Assembly (NCBI GenBank): GCA_964538625.1
Contig: CAZIGH010000016.1
Span: forward strand, 24,659 to 88,658
DNA from: JAEUHM01 sp964538625
GTDB taxonomy: Bacteria > Verrucomicrobiota > Verrucomicrobiia > Verrucomicrobiales > Verrucomicrobiaceae
DNA length: 64,000 bases
Direction: 5' to 3'
The notes beneath the pieces are model-generated. The model made no database searches, was not told where the DNA came from, and saw only the letters and a program-made list of their open reading frames with translations. Below are positions 51,640 through 60,887 of the stretch, piece after piece. Position numbers and translations under genes: made by a program. Positions within the stretch are counted from its first letter, which is position 1; each line of letters starts with the position of its first letter.

Positions 51640-51727
51640 GCTCTGGACGAGTCAAGTTGAGTCGGGTTGACTCAAGCCAGTTGCAAAACTCCAACGAAGG
51701 AATGCGGCTTTGAGGAGCGCCAACGTG

Positions 51728-51781
51728 GCTTCGACTTTAGTCGAAACTCGAGCGGCCCAACGCTTCGACTGAAGTCGAAAC
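51728..51781. repeat. Pair of 20-bp palindromic repeats
   Basis: GCTTCGACTTTAGTCGAAAC (51728-51747) and GCTTCGACTGAAGTCGAAAC (51762-51781) differ at two central bases, lie 34 bp apart and each contain a TTCGACT/AGTCGAA hairpin. Possible REP-like element or regulator site in an otherwise gene-free gap (51661-51907). Confidence 0.75.
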
Positions 51782-51907
51782 CACTTTCTCTCGTCCACCA
51801 CTACAGTTCTGCAGTAGCAGAAACCTCAAAGATTTGGGGGTAACGGAACTCCGAACGTTTCTCCACCGTTCTTTTCAGCCTCCACAGGGGTTTGGCAACT
51901 GGCTCAC

Positions 51908-52645
51908 TCATCCATCCTTTTTGGCCTGAGTATTGAGCGCCGCCAAAACCGTTTCAGCCACCTTCTCTGCAAGGTATCTGGAGCCCTCGGTGGAAAAGTG
52001 AACGTTCGCAGGAAGCTGCGCCTCAGACAGCTTCGCTTTGGCATGAGAGTGCAAGTCATTCGTTGGGATGCCGGCGGCAGCCATCACCCGAGCAGCGGCT
52101 TCATTGTATTTCAGTTCGTCACCGGCTATGCGTCCGTCTGCCCCCTCAGGCACGGGAGTGGTGTTGCACCAGATGAGTTTGGCTTCTGTGGCCTTGAGCT
52201 TGTTCACCAGTGTGGTGAGATTCTTTTCGTAGTCCGCTAGTGCCACTTGGTGATGTGCATTGGGGTCTTTGGGGTCGGCACGCTTGCTGGGATCGTCGAT
52301 GATGAATTTCAGGTCATGCAGTCCCCAGTTGAAGTGAATCACATCCCACTTCGCGCCCCCGATCCATGAGTCGATATTCGCCAGACCATTGGTGGTGGGA
52401 CCGCCATTGACGGGGATACGATGCACGTTGGCCTTGCCGGAGAGCATTTCGCGCACGGGGAGCGTGTAGCCCATGGAGATGGAGTCACCGATGAGTAGCA
52501 CACGTGGAAGACCTGGCTGGTCGGTGATTTGCACCAAGGCGGGGTTGGGCGCTCGTTTGCCCTTCGCCTTCGCTGCGGGTGGCGAGGTCTGAGCGAAAAC
52601 GGGAAGCACACTGCAGAGCAGCAAAGCGGTGAAAAGTCGGTTCAT
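51908..52645 (-). CDS. Secreted SGNH/GDSL-family hydrolase
   Basis: 245 residues. Signal peptide (MNRLFTALLLCSVLPVFAQ), then the GDSL block LLIGDSISMGYT with the nucleophile Ser, the Gly block VNGGPTTNG, the Asn-type block HFNWGLHDL, and the terminal catalytic NDLHSHA / VHFSTEGSRYLAEKV region with the His. It is an esterase or deacetylase acting on sugars or cell-wall substrates in the periplasm. Divergent from the DUF1549 gene. Confidence 0.85.
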   Translation of the reverse strand: MNRLFTALLLCSVLPVFAQTSPPAAKAKGKRAPNPALVQITDQPGLPRVLLIGDSISMGYTLPVREMLSGKANVHRIPVNGGPTTNGLANIDSWIGGAKWDVIHFNWGLHDLKFIIDDPSKRADPKDPNAHHQVALADYEKNLTTLVNKLKATEAKLIWCNTTPVPEGADGRIAGDELKYNEAAARVMAAAGIPTNDLHSHAKAKLSEAQLPANVHFSTEGSRYLAEKVAETVLAALNTQAKKDG

Positions 52646-52753
52646 AATGGGCGTGGAAACGAGCGGCTTTCACCCCGAATTGCGGCATTCACTGAGCGGA
52701 TATTCCATGAAACCGGAAGTTGGAAGCCGAAGTGCCTGACCGTAGGTTGATGG

Positions 52754-55700
52754 ATGTTTCGTTCCATTCTCATCTTTGCCGCCCTGAGTTCCGCACTGGC
52801 AGCGCGGGCTGCCGTGGACTTCGTGAAGGACGTGCAACCCATCTTTGCCAACGCCTGCTACAAGTGCCACGGCGCACACAAACAGGAGGCGGCCTTTCGC
52901 CTGGATCACCGAGGCAGCGCATTGAAGGGCGGTGATTTCGGAGTCGCCATCGTCCCAGGCAAAGCTTCCGACAGTCGTCTGTTGGCCGTGGTGAAAGGCG
53001 AGGACCCAAAGATGATCATGCCACGCAAGGCAGAACCCCTCAGTCCGGCGCAAATCCAGACCCTGGAGCAATGGATCAATGAAGGTGCCGTGTGGCCAGA
53101 GTCGGCCTCCGTCAGCCTGGAGAAAAAGGTGGATCACTGGGCATTCAAGCCGGTCGTGCGCCCTCCAGTTCCGGGTGGAGAGACAGGGAGCAAAGCCATT
53201 GATGCCTTCATCCGGAAAAGGCTCGTGGAGGAAGGCATGGACCAGGCTCCAAAGGCAGAGACAGCCACGCTCGTCCGCCGGCTCTACCTTGACTTGGTGG
53301 GCCTGCCACCAGCACCTCATGAGATCAAGGCCGTCACCGGCGGATCATTGTCGCTGGAGGAGCTCACGGAGCGTTTGCTCGCATCGCCTCACTACGGCGA
53401 GCGCTGGGGGCGTCATTGGCTGGACGCCGCACGCTATGCAGATAGCAACGGCTACGAAAAGGACCCCATGCGTTACATCTGGTTCTACCGTGACTGGGTC
53501 ATCAGCGCAGTGAACCGAGATCTGCCTTACGACCGGTTCATCATCGAGCAAATCGCCGGGGACCAGCTTCCAAACGCTACTCAGGATCAAATCGTTGCCA
53601 CCGGGTTCCTTCGCAACTCCATGATCAACGAAGAAGGCGGTGTGGACCCCGAGCAGTTCCGCATGGAAGCCATGTTCGACCGCATGGACACTATTGGCAA
53701 AAGCGTGCTCGGATTAACCATCGGCTGCACCCAGTGCCACGATCACAAGTACGACCCCATAAGCCATGAGGAATACTACCAGATGTTTGCCTTCCTCAAT
53801 AACGACAATGAACCTTGGCGTGTGGTCTATACACCGGATGAGCAGATGAAAATCGCGCAGCTCCATCAGCGAATCGCAGAGCTGGAAGACAAACTGAGAC
53901 ATGAAAATGCGGACTGGGAGTCCCGCATGAAAAAGTGGGTTGCGAGCTTAAAGGGCACACAGCCTCAATGGACCACCCTCGCCTTCGAAGACGACCCCTC
54001 CGGCGGCGAAAAAGCCCTGCGACAGCCGGACGGCAGCATCCTCGCCCAAGGTTATGCACCGACCAGGAGCGACGTGACGTTCAAGGTAAAGCTGTCCGCT
54101 CCCACGCCCATTTCCGCCTTCCGTCTGGAACTGATGAACGATCCCAACCTCCCCGCCTATGGTCCCGGACGCTCCCAGAAGGGCACTGCGGCGCTAACCG
54201 AGTTCGGAGCAAGAATCACCGTGGAAGGCAAGCCCATCGCGCTAAAGTTTGCGAGCGCCGATGCGGACTTTGGCGAACCTGAGAACACGCCCCTCGTCGC
54301 ATTCGCCCGAGACAAGGAGGCCGCCAAAGACAAGCGCGTCACCGGCCCCGTCAGCTACGCCATAGACAGCAAGCCAGAGACCGCCTGGGGCATCGACGCA
54401 GGTCCCGGCCGCCGCAACGTTCCGCGAAATGCTGTCTTTGTCCTGGAGAAACCGGTCACCGTGAGTCCGGACTCAGACCTCACCATCACACTCAGTATGA
54501 AACACGGCGGCTGGAACAGTGACGACCTACAGACCATGAACCTCGGGCGCTACCGCATCAGCATCACCGACGCCCCCAAGGCCAAGGCCGATCCTCTGCC
54601 CCCAACGCTGCGCAAAAAGCTCGAACAACAGGGGCCAGAAGACGAGTGGGTGTGGAAAGCGCTCTTTGCCCACTTCCGCCAGACGGTACCCGAGTGGAAA
54701 CCGGTGAACGAGGAGATCGAGGCCCTTTGGAAGCAGCATCCGGAGGGCACCACGACACTTGTTCTACACTCACGCGAAGAGCCGCGCATGACACACCTGC
54801 TCAAGCGCGGCGACTTTTTGAAACCTGGCGACCGCGTGCCGCCCGGCGTACCATCCATACTGCATCCACTCCCGCCCAAGTCAGACGGCTCCCGACTCAC
54901 CTTTGCCAAGTGGCTCGTGGATAGCAAGTCACCCACCACAGCACGCACCATGGTGAACCGCGTCTGGCAGGCCTACTTCGGCACCGGTCTGGTGGGCACA
55001 CCTGAGGACCTCGGAACTCAAGGAGAACCACCCAGCCACCCAGAGCTGCTCGACTGGTTGTCCGCAGAGTTCATGCAACCCACAGATGGCAAGTCTGCGC
55101 CGTGGAGCCTCAAGCACCTCCACCGTCTCATCACCCGTTCGGCCACCTATCGTCAAAGAAGCCATGTGACCGCAGACATGCTTGAGAAGGATCCCTACAA
55201 TCGCCTCCTCACACGCGGACCACGTTTCCGCGTAGAAGGAGAAGTCGTGCGCGACATCCAGCTATCAGTCAGCGGGCTGCTCAACCCCCAAGTCGGAGGA
55301 CGACCCGTCATGCCTCCTGCTCCCGCATACCTATTCGACAAGCCAGTCAGCTACGCACCCTTCCCATGGAAGGACGAAGTGGATACGCAGAAGTATCGCC
55401 GCGCCGTTTACACCTTCCGTCGCCGCAGCACGCCCTATCCCTTCCTCAGCACCTTCGACGTGCCCAATGGCGAGACTGGGTGTGTGAAGCGCGTGCGGTC
55501 CAACACCCCAATGCAAGCGCTCATGACCTTGAACGAAACCCTAAGCATCGAAGCCGCCGAAGCGCTGGGCCGTCGTATGGAGAAAGAAGGCGGCGAGAGT
55601 GATGAGACTCAGCTCCGTTTCGGCTTTCAGCTCTGCACCGGACGCGAAGCCACGGCGAGTGAGATCAGCACACTGTGTGGCCTGCTTCAGCGAGAGCGTG

Positions 55701-55786
55701 ACCGCACCACTCCTGATTCACTCAAGCCCATCACCATAGCTGCCCGCGTGCTCCTCAACCTGGACGAAACCATCACCAAAGAATGA
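52754..55786 (+). CDS. DUF1549/DUF1553 protein with planctomycete cytochrome c domain
   Basis: 1010 residues. Signal peptide (MFRSILIFAALSSALAARA), a PSCyt1 heme domain with CYKCH (Cys35, Cys38, His39), DUF1549 (about 140-350; AARYADSNGYEKDPMRYIWFYRDWV and CTQCHDHKYDPISHEEYY), a carbohydrate-binding-like middle region, then DUF1553 (about 710-980; VNRVWQAYFGTGLVGTPEDLGTQGEPPSHPELLDWL and NTPMQALMTLNE). These exported proteins are widespread in Planctomycetes and Verrucomicrobia and are linked with sulfated-polysaccharide use, but the reaction is unknown. The stop overlaps the DUF1501 start (ATGA). Confidence 0.92.
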   Translation: MFRSILIFAALSSALAARAAVDFVKDVQPIFANACYKCHGAHKQEAAFRLDHRGSALKGGDFGVAIVPGKASDSRLLAVVKGEDPKMIMPRKAEPLSPAQIQTLEQWINEGAVWPESASVSLEKKVDHWAFKPVVRPPVPGGETGSKAIDAFIRKRLVEEGMDQAPKAETATLVRRLYLDLVGLPPAPHEIKAVTGGSLSLEELTERLLASPHYGERWGRHWLDAARYADSNGYEKDPMRYIWFYRDWVISAVNRDLPYDRFIIEQIAGDQLPNATQDQIVATGFLRNSMINEEGGVDPEQFRMEAMFDRMDTIGKSVLGLTIGCTQCHDHKYDPISHEEYYQMFAFLNNDNEPWRVVYTPDEQMKIAQLHQRIAELEDKLRHENADWESRMKKWVASLKGTQPQWTTLAFEDDPSGGEKALRQPDGSILAQGYAPTRSDVTFKVKLSAPTPISAFRLELMNDPNLPAYGPGRSQKGTAALTEFGARITVEGKPIALKFASADADFGEPENTPLVAFARDKEAAKDKRVTGPVSYAIDSKPETAWGIDAGPGRRNVPRNAVFVLEKPVTVSPDSDLTITLSMKHGGWNSDDLQTMNLGRYRISITDAPKAKADPLPPTLRKKLEQQGPEDEWVWKALFAHFRQTVPEWKPVNEEIEALWKQHPEGTTTLVLHSREEPRMTHLLKRGDFLKPGDRVPPGVPSILHPLPPKSDGSRLTFAKWLVDSKSPTTARTMVNRVWQAYFGTGLVGTPEDLGTQGEPPSHPELLDWLSAEFMQPTDGKSAPWSLKHLHRLITRSATYRQRSHVTADMLEKDPYNRLLTRGPRFRVEGEVVRDIQLSVSGLLNPQVGGRPVMPPAPAYLFDKPVSYAPFPWKDEVDTQKYRRAVYTFRRRSTPYPFLSTFDVPNGETGCVKRVRSNTPMQALMTLNETLSIEAAEALGRRMEKEGGESDETQLRFGFQLCTGREATASEISTLCGLLQRERDRTTPDSLKPITIAARVLLNLDETITKE

Positions 55787-57210
55787 AACGCATCGACATT
55801 CAGCACGAACTGTCCGCCGAATACCGGCGTCACCTTACCCGGCGCTGGTTCTTCCAGGAGTGCGGCGTAGGCCTGGCAAGTCTGGCTGCCATGGACCTGC
55901 TGCGCGGCGCACCAGCGCTGGCAGACCCTCTTGCAGTCAAGAAGCCCCACTACCCGGCAAAGGCCAAACGCGTCATCTACCTCTTCATGGGAGGAGCGCC
56001 CAGTCATCTCGAGCTCTTCGACAACAAGCCCGAACTGACCAAATGGGACGGCAAACTTCCACCCTCAGAGTTGCTGAAAGGATACCGCGCGGCCTTCATC
56101 AATCCCAACAGCACACTGCTGGGACCCAAGTACGGCTTCAAGCGCCACGGACAAAGCGGTGCTGAAATAGGCGAACTGCTCCCACACACCGCCTCCATCG
56201 CAGACGACCTCACCATCGTGAAGTCCATAAAGACGGACGCTTTCAACCACGCCCCGGCGCAGATTCTGATGAGCACCGGCTCACAGATCTTTGGCAGACC
56301 CAGCTTCGGCGCATGGACACTCTACGGACTCGGCACAGAGAACCAAGATCTGCCCGGCTATGTCGTCATGCAAAGCGGCCAAAAGGGCCCCAGCGGCGGC
56401 CTCTCCAACTTTGGCTGCGGCTTCCTGCCCACCGTGTATCAGGGCGTGCCCTTCCGCAGTGCTGGTGATCCCGTCCTCTTCCTCAGCAATCCAAAAGGCG
56501 TGAGTGATGCCACCCAAAGGGACACCCTGGACGTGCTGAAGCAGATGAACGAAGAGCGCCTCGGCGTGGTGGGAGATCCCGAGATCGCCTCCCGCATCAA
56601 CAGCTTTGAACTCGCCTACCGAATGCAAAAGACCGCCCCAGAACTCATGGACATCTCCAAGGAGCCACAGCACATCCTGGACATGTATGGAGCGAAACCG
56701 GGTGAAGCATCATTCGCTAACAACTGTCTGCTTGCTCGCCGACTTATCGAAAGCGGAGTCCGCTTTGTGCAACTCTTCCATGAGGCATGGGATCATCACG
56801 GAGGTCTCACGAATGGCTTGAAAGAGCAGTGCCGTCTCACCGATCAACCCAGCGCTGCCTTGGTGCGCGACCTCAAGCAACGCGGTCTGCTGGAGGACAC
56901 CCTCGTCATCTGGGGAGGAGAGTTTGGCCGCACGCCGATGGTTCAGGGCGGAAACGATGGCCGCGACCACCATCCGAATGCCTTCACCATGTGGTTCGCG
57001 GGTGGTGGCATGAAACCCGGACTCACCTTGGGAGCCACGGATGAGTTTGGATTCAACGTCACCGAAGACCCCGTGCACGTACATGACCTCCACGCCACAC
57101 TTTTGCACTTGCTGGGATTTGAACACACCAAACTGGCAGTGAAGTTCCAAGGCCTCGACATGCGTCTCACCAATGTCCACGGCGAACTCGTACACAAGCT
57201 ACTGGCCTAG
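55783..57210 (+). CDS. Tat-exported DUF1501 protein
   Basis: 475 residues. Near the N-terminus RHLTRRWFFQECGVGLASLAAM is a twin-arginine export signal. DUF1501 blocks are KRVIYLFMGGAPSHLELFDNKPEL, SFGAWTLYGLGTENQDLPGYVV, LLARRLIESGVRFVQLFHEAWDHHG, VIWGGEFGRTPM and HVHDLHATLLHLLGF; the fold is sulfatase/alkaline-phosphatase-like. Coupled by 4-bp overlap to the DUF1549/DUF1553 gene, its standard partner. Function unknown. Confidence 0.92.
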   Translation: MKRIDIQHELSAEYRRHLTRRWFFQECGVGLASLAAMDLLRGAPALADPLAVKKPHYPAKAKRVIYLFMGGAPSHLELFDNKPELTKWDGKLPPSELLKGYRAAFINPNSTLLGPKYGFKRHGQSGAEIGELLPHTASIADDLTIVKSIKTDAFNHAPAQILMSTGSQIFGRPSFGAWTLYGLGTENQDLPGYVVMQSGQKGPSGGLSNFGCGFLPTVYQGVPFRSAGDPVLFLSNPKGVSDATQRDTLDVLKQMNEERLGVVGDPEIASRINSFELAYRMQKTAPELMDISKEPQHILDMYGAKPGEASFANNCLLARRLIESGVRFVQLFHEAWDHHGGLTNGLKEQCRLTDQPSAALVRDLKQRGLLEDTLVIWGGEFGRTPMVQGGNDGRDHHPNAFTMWFAGGGMKPGLTLGATDEFGFNVTEDPVHVHDLHATLLHLLGFEHTKLAVKFQGLDMRLTNVHGELVHKLLA

Positions 57211-57643
57211 AAGATCCAGATTCGGCATTGTCTTGCCCAATGCCAACCTCTGGAGTGGGTGCCGCAGCTCAGCCTCCGACGCCTTCCTTCAGCACCGCCT
57301 TTCAAGCAGAACCCACTGCTGAGCGGTTGAGTGACATGGGCACCGCAGCGCCTTACGCTCGCTGTGGCCTCACTCTTGTAGGTTGCGGTGGATGACCTCA
57401 ATCACGGAAGGTTTTCGAAGATGCCACTACGTCAGCAGTGAGGCCGAAGGGAAACGAGGTTTCAGGGGACGACATTGATACAGCATTCAACGCTCCAGTG
57501 CCCCAGGCAATGGGACTGGCAGCTTGATATTTCGGTCAAGAACGGCTAGCCTCATCCGCTTACTTCCCTGGGTTGGCGGTACTGCGGTTCATCCCGATCT
57601 GCGTCAGGTCCGTCCCTTCTCCCTCCCCTGACTTCTTCCCGCA
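57211..57643. other. Gap between DUF1501 gene and nuclease gene
   Basis: About 430 bp. TTGATA (57522-57527), 17 bp, TAGCCT is the only weak promoter-like pair. I see no RNA, terminator or small gene. Confidence 0.35.
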
Positions 57644-58525
57644 GTGCACTTCAAATCATACAGGCTTCTATTGGTTCTGTTGCTTACCGTGCAGCAACTG
57701 ACTGCGCAGACCAGGCAACTGGAAACGTTTGAAAACTGCCGACTGGTCGCTACGGACTGGGCGGACGGCGACAGTTTCTTAGTCCGCACGGCTGACAAAC
57801 AAGAGTTTACCGTGAGATTGTATGGAGCAGACTGTGTGGAGTGGCACATCACCGATGCGTCGGACGAACGACGGCTGAGGACCCAGCGCAGGTACTTCGG
57901 CATTTCGGATGCGGGATCAGATGTCCGGAGTTCCATCGAGGTGGCGAGGTCTTTTGGCGAGGCAGCTGCGGAGTACGTCAGGAAGAAGCTCGCAAAGCCT
58001 TTCACCCTTCACACGGCATTCGCAGACGCCCGGGGAGATGGACGGCACAAGCGAATCTATGGGTTCGTCATTACCCACGATGGTCATGACATGGCGGCGG
58101 ACTTGATTGCCAGCGGCCTCGCCAGAGCATTCGGTGTTTCGAGAGGCACCTACGACGGCAGGTCGCAGGAGGAATACCGGGCGTATTTGGCGGATCTAGA
58201 GCTTCAGGCAGCTTCAGCGAAAAAGGGAATCTGGGGCAAGACCAACTGGAGTACCCTTCCTGAAGAGCGGCGTATGCAGCGGATGGAGGATGCGGAACTG
58301 GCGATAGCGCTGGACACTGCACCGCTGGCAGAAGGAATGACCATCAACCCCAATACGGCGGCTCGTGATGAGTTGGATCGTATTCCCGGTCTGGGTGAAG
58401 AGCTGGCGAACCGAATCATTGAGAACCGTCCCTACACGAAGCCAGAGGACTTGCTCAATGTGCCCGGCATAGGCAACGCCAAGCTGAAAAAGATGCTGCC
58501 GTTTCTCGATTTCTCTGAGCGCTAA
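57644..58525 (+). CDS. Exported thermonuclease-type nuclease fused to a ComEA-like helix-hairpin-helix
   Basis: 293 residues from a GTG start. Hydrophobic signal peptide (SYRLLLVLLLTVQQLTAQ), then an SNase (staphylococcal nuclease) domain (about 35-190): VATDWADGDSFLVRTADKQEFTVRLYGADCVE, EAAAEYVRKKL, RIYGFV and LIASGLARAF. The C-terminal 60 residues contain INPNTAARDELDRIPGLGEELANRIIENR and LLNVPGIGNAKLKKM, a tandem HhH like ComEA. It could degrade DNA in the periplasm with DNA binding provided by the HhH, perhaps in DNA uptake. Confidence 0.85.
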   Translation: MHFKSYRLLLVLLLTVQQLTAQTRQLETFENCRLVATDWADGDSFLVRTADKQEFTVRLYGADCVEWHITDASDERRLRTQRRYFGISDAGSDVRSSIEVARSFGEAAAEYVRKKLAKPFTLHTAFADARGDGRHKRIYGFVITHDGHDMAADLIASGLARAFGVSRGTYDGRSQEEYRAYLADLELQAASAKKGIWGKTNWSTLPEERRMQRMEDAELAIALDTAPLAEGMTINPNTAARDELDRIPGLGEELANRIIENRPYTKPEDLLNVPGIGNAKLKKMLPFLDFSER

Positions 58526-58848
58526 AACGGGCGGTGTGTCATTCGGGAGTGGCGTCCCAAGGACGACAGTTCAGGTTCTATCGCCTCCGGCAGGAATAGG
58601 AGCGCTGCCAAGCCACTGAGAAAGAATCGCTCCAAGGAAGGAATACGGCTGGATGAGCAACCATCCAGCCCTGCACCAATCCGGGTCTGCGAGTTTGCGA
58701 TAGCTGCACAAGATGAACCTCAAGCCGAGCCTGGCAGCGCAGGGAGGCCTTCAGCGACTTCGTTGACTACCGTTACGCCGGAGCCGCTCAAAGCGGTGGA
58801 ACTGCGGATCAAAAACCCAGCCTTTTCGCCCGAAGACCTCCCATCTGC
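58526..58848. other. Gap between convergent nuclease and gmk genes, with a strong hairpin
   Basis: About 320 bp without a convincing gene. GGCTGGATG (58649-58657) pairs perfectly with CATCCAGCC (58664-58672) across a 6-nt loop; there is no T-run, so it is at best a Rho-aided bidirectional terminator. Confidence 0.5.
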
Positions 58849-59469
58849 TCACGGCTTCCAGAGACTGGCGCGCATCCTCAGGGCGGCAAGGAGGGACTGG
58901 AAACGCTGCTGGTCCTCCGAGCGGGAACCACTTACCAGCACGTACTGATACTCCTGCCAGCATGCCATCTCGTCCAGCGCATTACTGAGACGAAGAGCTA
59001 GCGCTTCCTGTGTCTCAGTGCCACGACCTGAAAGACGGGCCTTCAACTCCTCTACTGAGGGGGGGAGGATGAAGACGTCTGCCAGGCACTGCTGAATCAT
59101 GGGGTCGTCACAGGCACGGATTTGGCGGGCACCCTGGACATCGATGTCCATCACCACGTCCTGCCCGCGCAGCAGGTTTTCTTTGACAGAACTCTTCAGC
59201 GTACCGTACCGGCGTCCGTGAACGTTCGCGTGCTCAAAGAACTCGTCCCTCCCAATGCGGGCTACAAAGTCCTCCTCCTGAAGGAAGAAGTAATCCCGTC
59301 CATGCACCTCGCCTGGTCGGGGTGAGCGGGTGGTGCAGGAAACGGAATACACCACCTCTCCCATGTCGCTGAGTTGGCGGCAGAGTGTGGTCTTGCCAGA
59401 GCCAGAGGGTCCGGAGACAACCATGAGAACGCCAAGGCGCTGCTGTGGAAAGGTGAGTTCAGTGGACAT
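58849..59469 (-). CDS. gmk: Guanylate kinase
   Basis: 206 residues from the ATG at 59469 (MSTELTFPQQRL). P-loop VVSGPSGSGKTTL, the GMP-binding SCTTRSPRPGEVHGRDYFF, and the lid and VMDIDVQGARQIR segments identify it. It phosphorylates GMP to GDP. It follows the SDR gene by 58 bp in an operon with the TPR/STN-like protein. Confidence 0.94.
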   Translation of the reverse strand: MSTELTFPQQRLGVLMVVSGPSGSGKTTLCRQLSDMGEVVYSVSCTTRSPRPGEVHGRDYFFLQEEDFVARIGRDEFFEHANVHGRRYGTLKSSVKENLLRGQDVVMDIDVQGARQIRACDDPMIQQCLADVFILPPSVEELKARLSGRGTETQEALALRLSNALDEMACWQEYQYVLVSGSRSEDQQRFQSLLAALRMRASLWKP

Positions 59470-59527
59470 GGGGATGGGCCACGCATTCAAGCCCGAATGC
59501 CGGAACGCGCAATGCAATCCGGATGGC

Positions 59528-60193
59528 TCAGGCCCAGGGGCCAATGCGGCTGTCCAGCTGGAACACCTGCCCAGACACATGTTTCATACCGTCCAGCAGC
59601 ACCATGAACCGGGCGGCATCCTCCAGAGTGTTCAGCCTGCCCAGAGCATGCGTCGCCAGGACATCGGGCCGGCGTTTCTCCAGCACCGCACGGGTCATCC
59701 TTGTCTCCAGAAAGCCGGGCAGCACGCAGTTGCAGCGCACATTGCTAGCACCGTACTCCGCAGCGAGGCTTTTCGTTAGGCCAATGAGGCCGGCCTTGGC
59801 GGCTGCATAGTTGGCTTGGCCCAGCGTCCCAGCCAGGGCGGCGTAAGAACCCACATTGATGATGTGTCCGCTGCGTTGACGGCTCATGCGTTTGACGGCC
59901 GCCCGCGCGCAGTGGAAGGCTCCTGTGAGGTTTACCTCTAGCACCGAGGCAAAGCGCTCTTCCGTCATGGTGCTCAGCAGCGCGTCGTCCACCATACCGG
60001 CATTGTTCACCAAAAGGTCGAGCGCGGGAAGAGCCTTGATGAACGTATCCACGGCGTTGGCATCCCTCACATCCATCTCACGTCTGCCAGGGGCATGGAC
60101 CACCCAGCCCGCATTACGCAGACTCTCAGCCAGGACGCGGGCCAGGTCGCCCTCTCCGCCAGTGATCAACGCCGTAGGTGAAGTTTCACTCAC
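59528..60193 (-). CDS. FabG-like short-chain dehydrogenase/reductase with altered glycine motif
   Basis: 221 residues from a GTG at 60193. NNAG, the Ser in INVGSYAALAG, and the catalytic YAAAK with AAEYGASNVRCNCVLPGF are all present. The NAD(P)-binding motif is TGGEGDLA in place of T-G-x3-G-x-G, so two glycines are replaced by Asp and Ala. It could be an active reductase or an altered one; the substrate is unknown. It is 31 bp downstream of the TPR/STN gene. Confidence 0.83.
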   Translation of the reverse strand: MSETSPTALITGGEGDLARVLAESLRNAGWVVHAPGRREMDVRDANAVDTFIKALPALDLLVNNAGMVDDALLSTMTEERFASVLEVNLTGAFHCARAAVKRMSRQRSGHIINVGSYAALAGTLGQANYAAAKAGLIGLTKSLAAEYGASNVRCNCVLPGFLETRMTRAVLEKRRPDVLATHALGRLNTLEDAARFMVLLDGMKHVSGQVFQLDSRIGPWA

Positions 60194-60224
60194 GCGCCGA
60201 CACTGGCGACGATGAGGCGACGCG

Positions 60225-60770
60225 TCAATCCGCCACACTCGCTATTACCACCGCATGCTTCTCCCAGCGCGCTTTGGTGCCGGACATCTCGGCCACGTAG
60301 TCGATGGCAGCGGTCAGTGGCACATCCGTCAGGGAGAGGGTCACCTTCGCAGACGCCTTATCCTGCGCCTTGAGAATGAAGTTCGGAGAGACCTTTCCCT
60401 CACTCGCGTTGCGAGAAATGATGGTGAGAGCCTCCAGACACTCCGCCAGCGTTGCGTCCTGAAGATTCAACTTTGGCAGGCGCACAGCGGCGTAGCGTTC
60501 CTTCAGTGTAGGGCCGTCCCCGGGCATTTCCAGTTTGATGCGGGCCAGAATGGCGCGGGTTTCGATGTGCCGCGGATCAGCGGCGTTCACCTGGGTAAGC
60601 AGACGCTTCGCCAGCGCCAGGTCACCTTTGTAATAGGCTGCACGACCCTGCTGAAACAGAGCATTGATGTCATCCGCAGCGGTAGAGACCGCCACAGTCA
60701 GGAGCACAGCGCACGCGACGAGCAGAGCACGAAGCGCGCGGAACAAGGAACCGACTGCTATCGTTTTCAT
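60225..60770 (-). CDS. Exported TPR plus secretin-STN-like protein
   Basis: 181 residues from the ATG at 60770. A signal peptide (SLFRALRALLVACAVLLTVAV) is followed by a TPR-like repeat (INALFQQGRAAYYKGDLALAKRLL) and a C-terminal domain where VTLSLTDVPLTAAIDYVAEMSG and KARWEKHAVVIA resemble the STN/secretin N-domain repeats of secretins and TonB receptors. It may assist outer-membrane assembly. First gene of the gmk operon. Confidence 0.68.
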   Translation of the reverse strand: MKTIAVGSLFRALRALLVACAVLLTVAVSTAADDINALFQQGRAAYYKGDLALAKRLLTQVNAADPRHIETRAILARIKLEMPGDGPTLKERYAAVRLPKLNLQDATLAECLEALTIISRNASEGKVSPNFILKAQDKASAKVTLSLTDVPLTAAIDYVAEMSGTKARWEKHAVVIASVAD

Positions 60771-60887
60771 AAGCACTGACTATTGGTGTCAGCACCCAGC
60801 ATTGAACCAAAAGAATGGCCTCCCTGTCAAGCCTAGCCGTGGAATCCGCTGCAAGCTCCACCGGTTTTTAGCGTTCCAACCCTTCCC

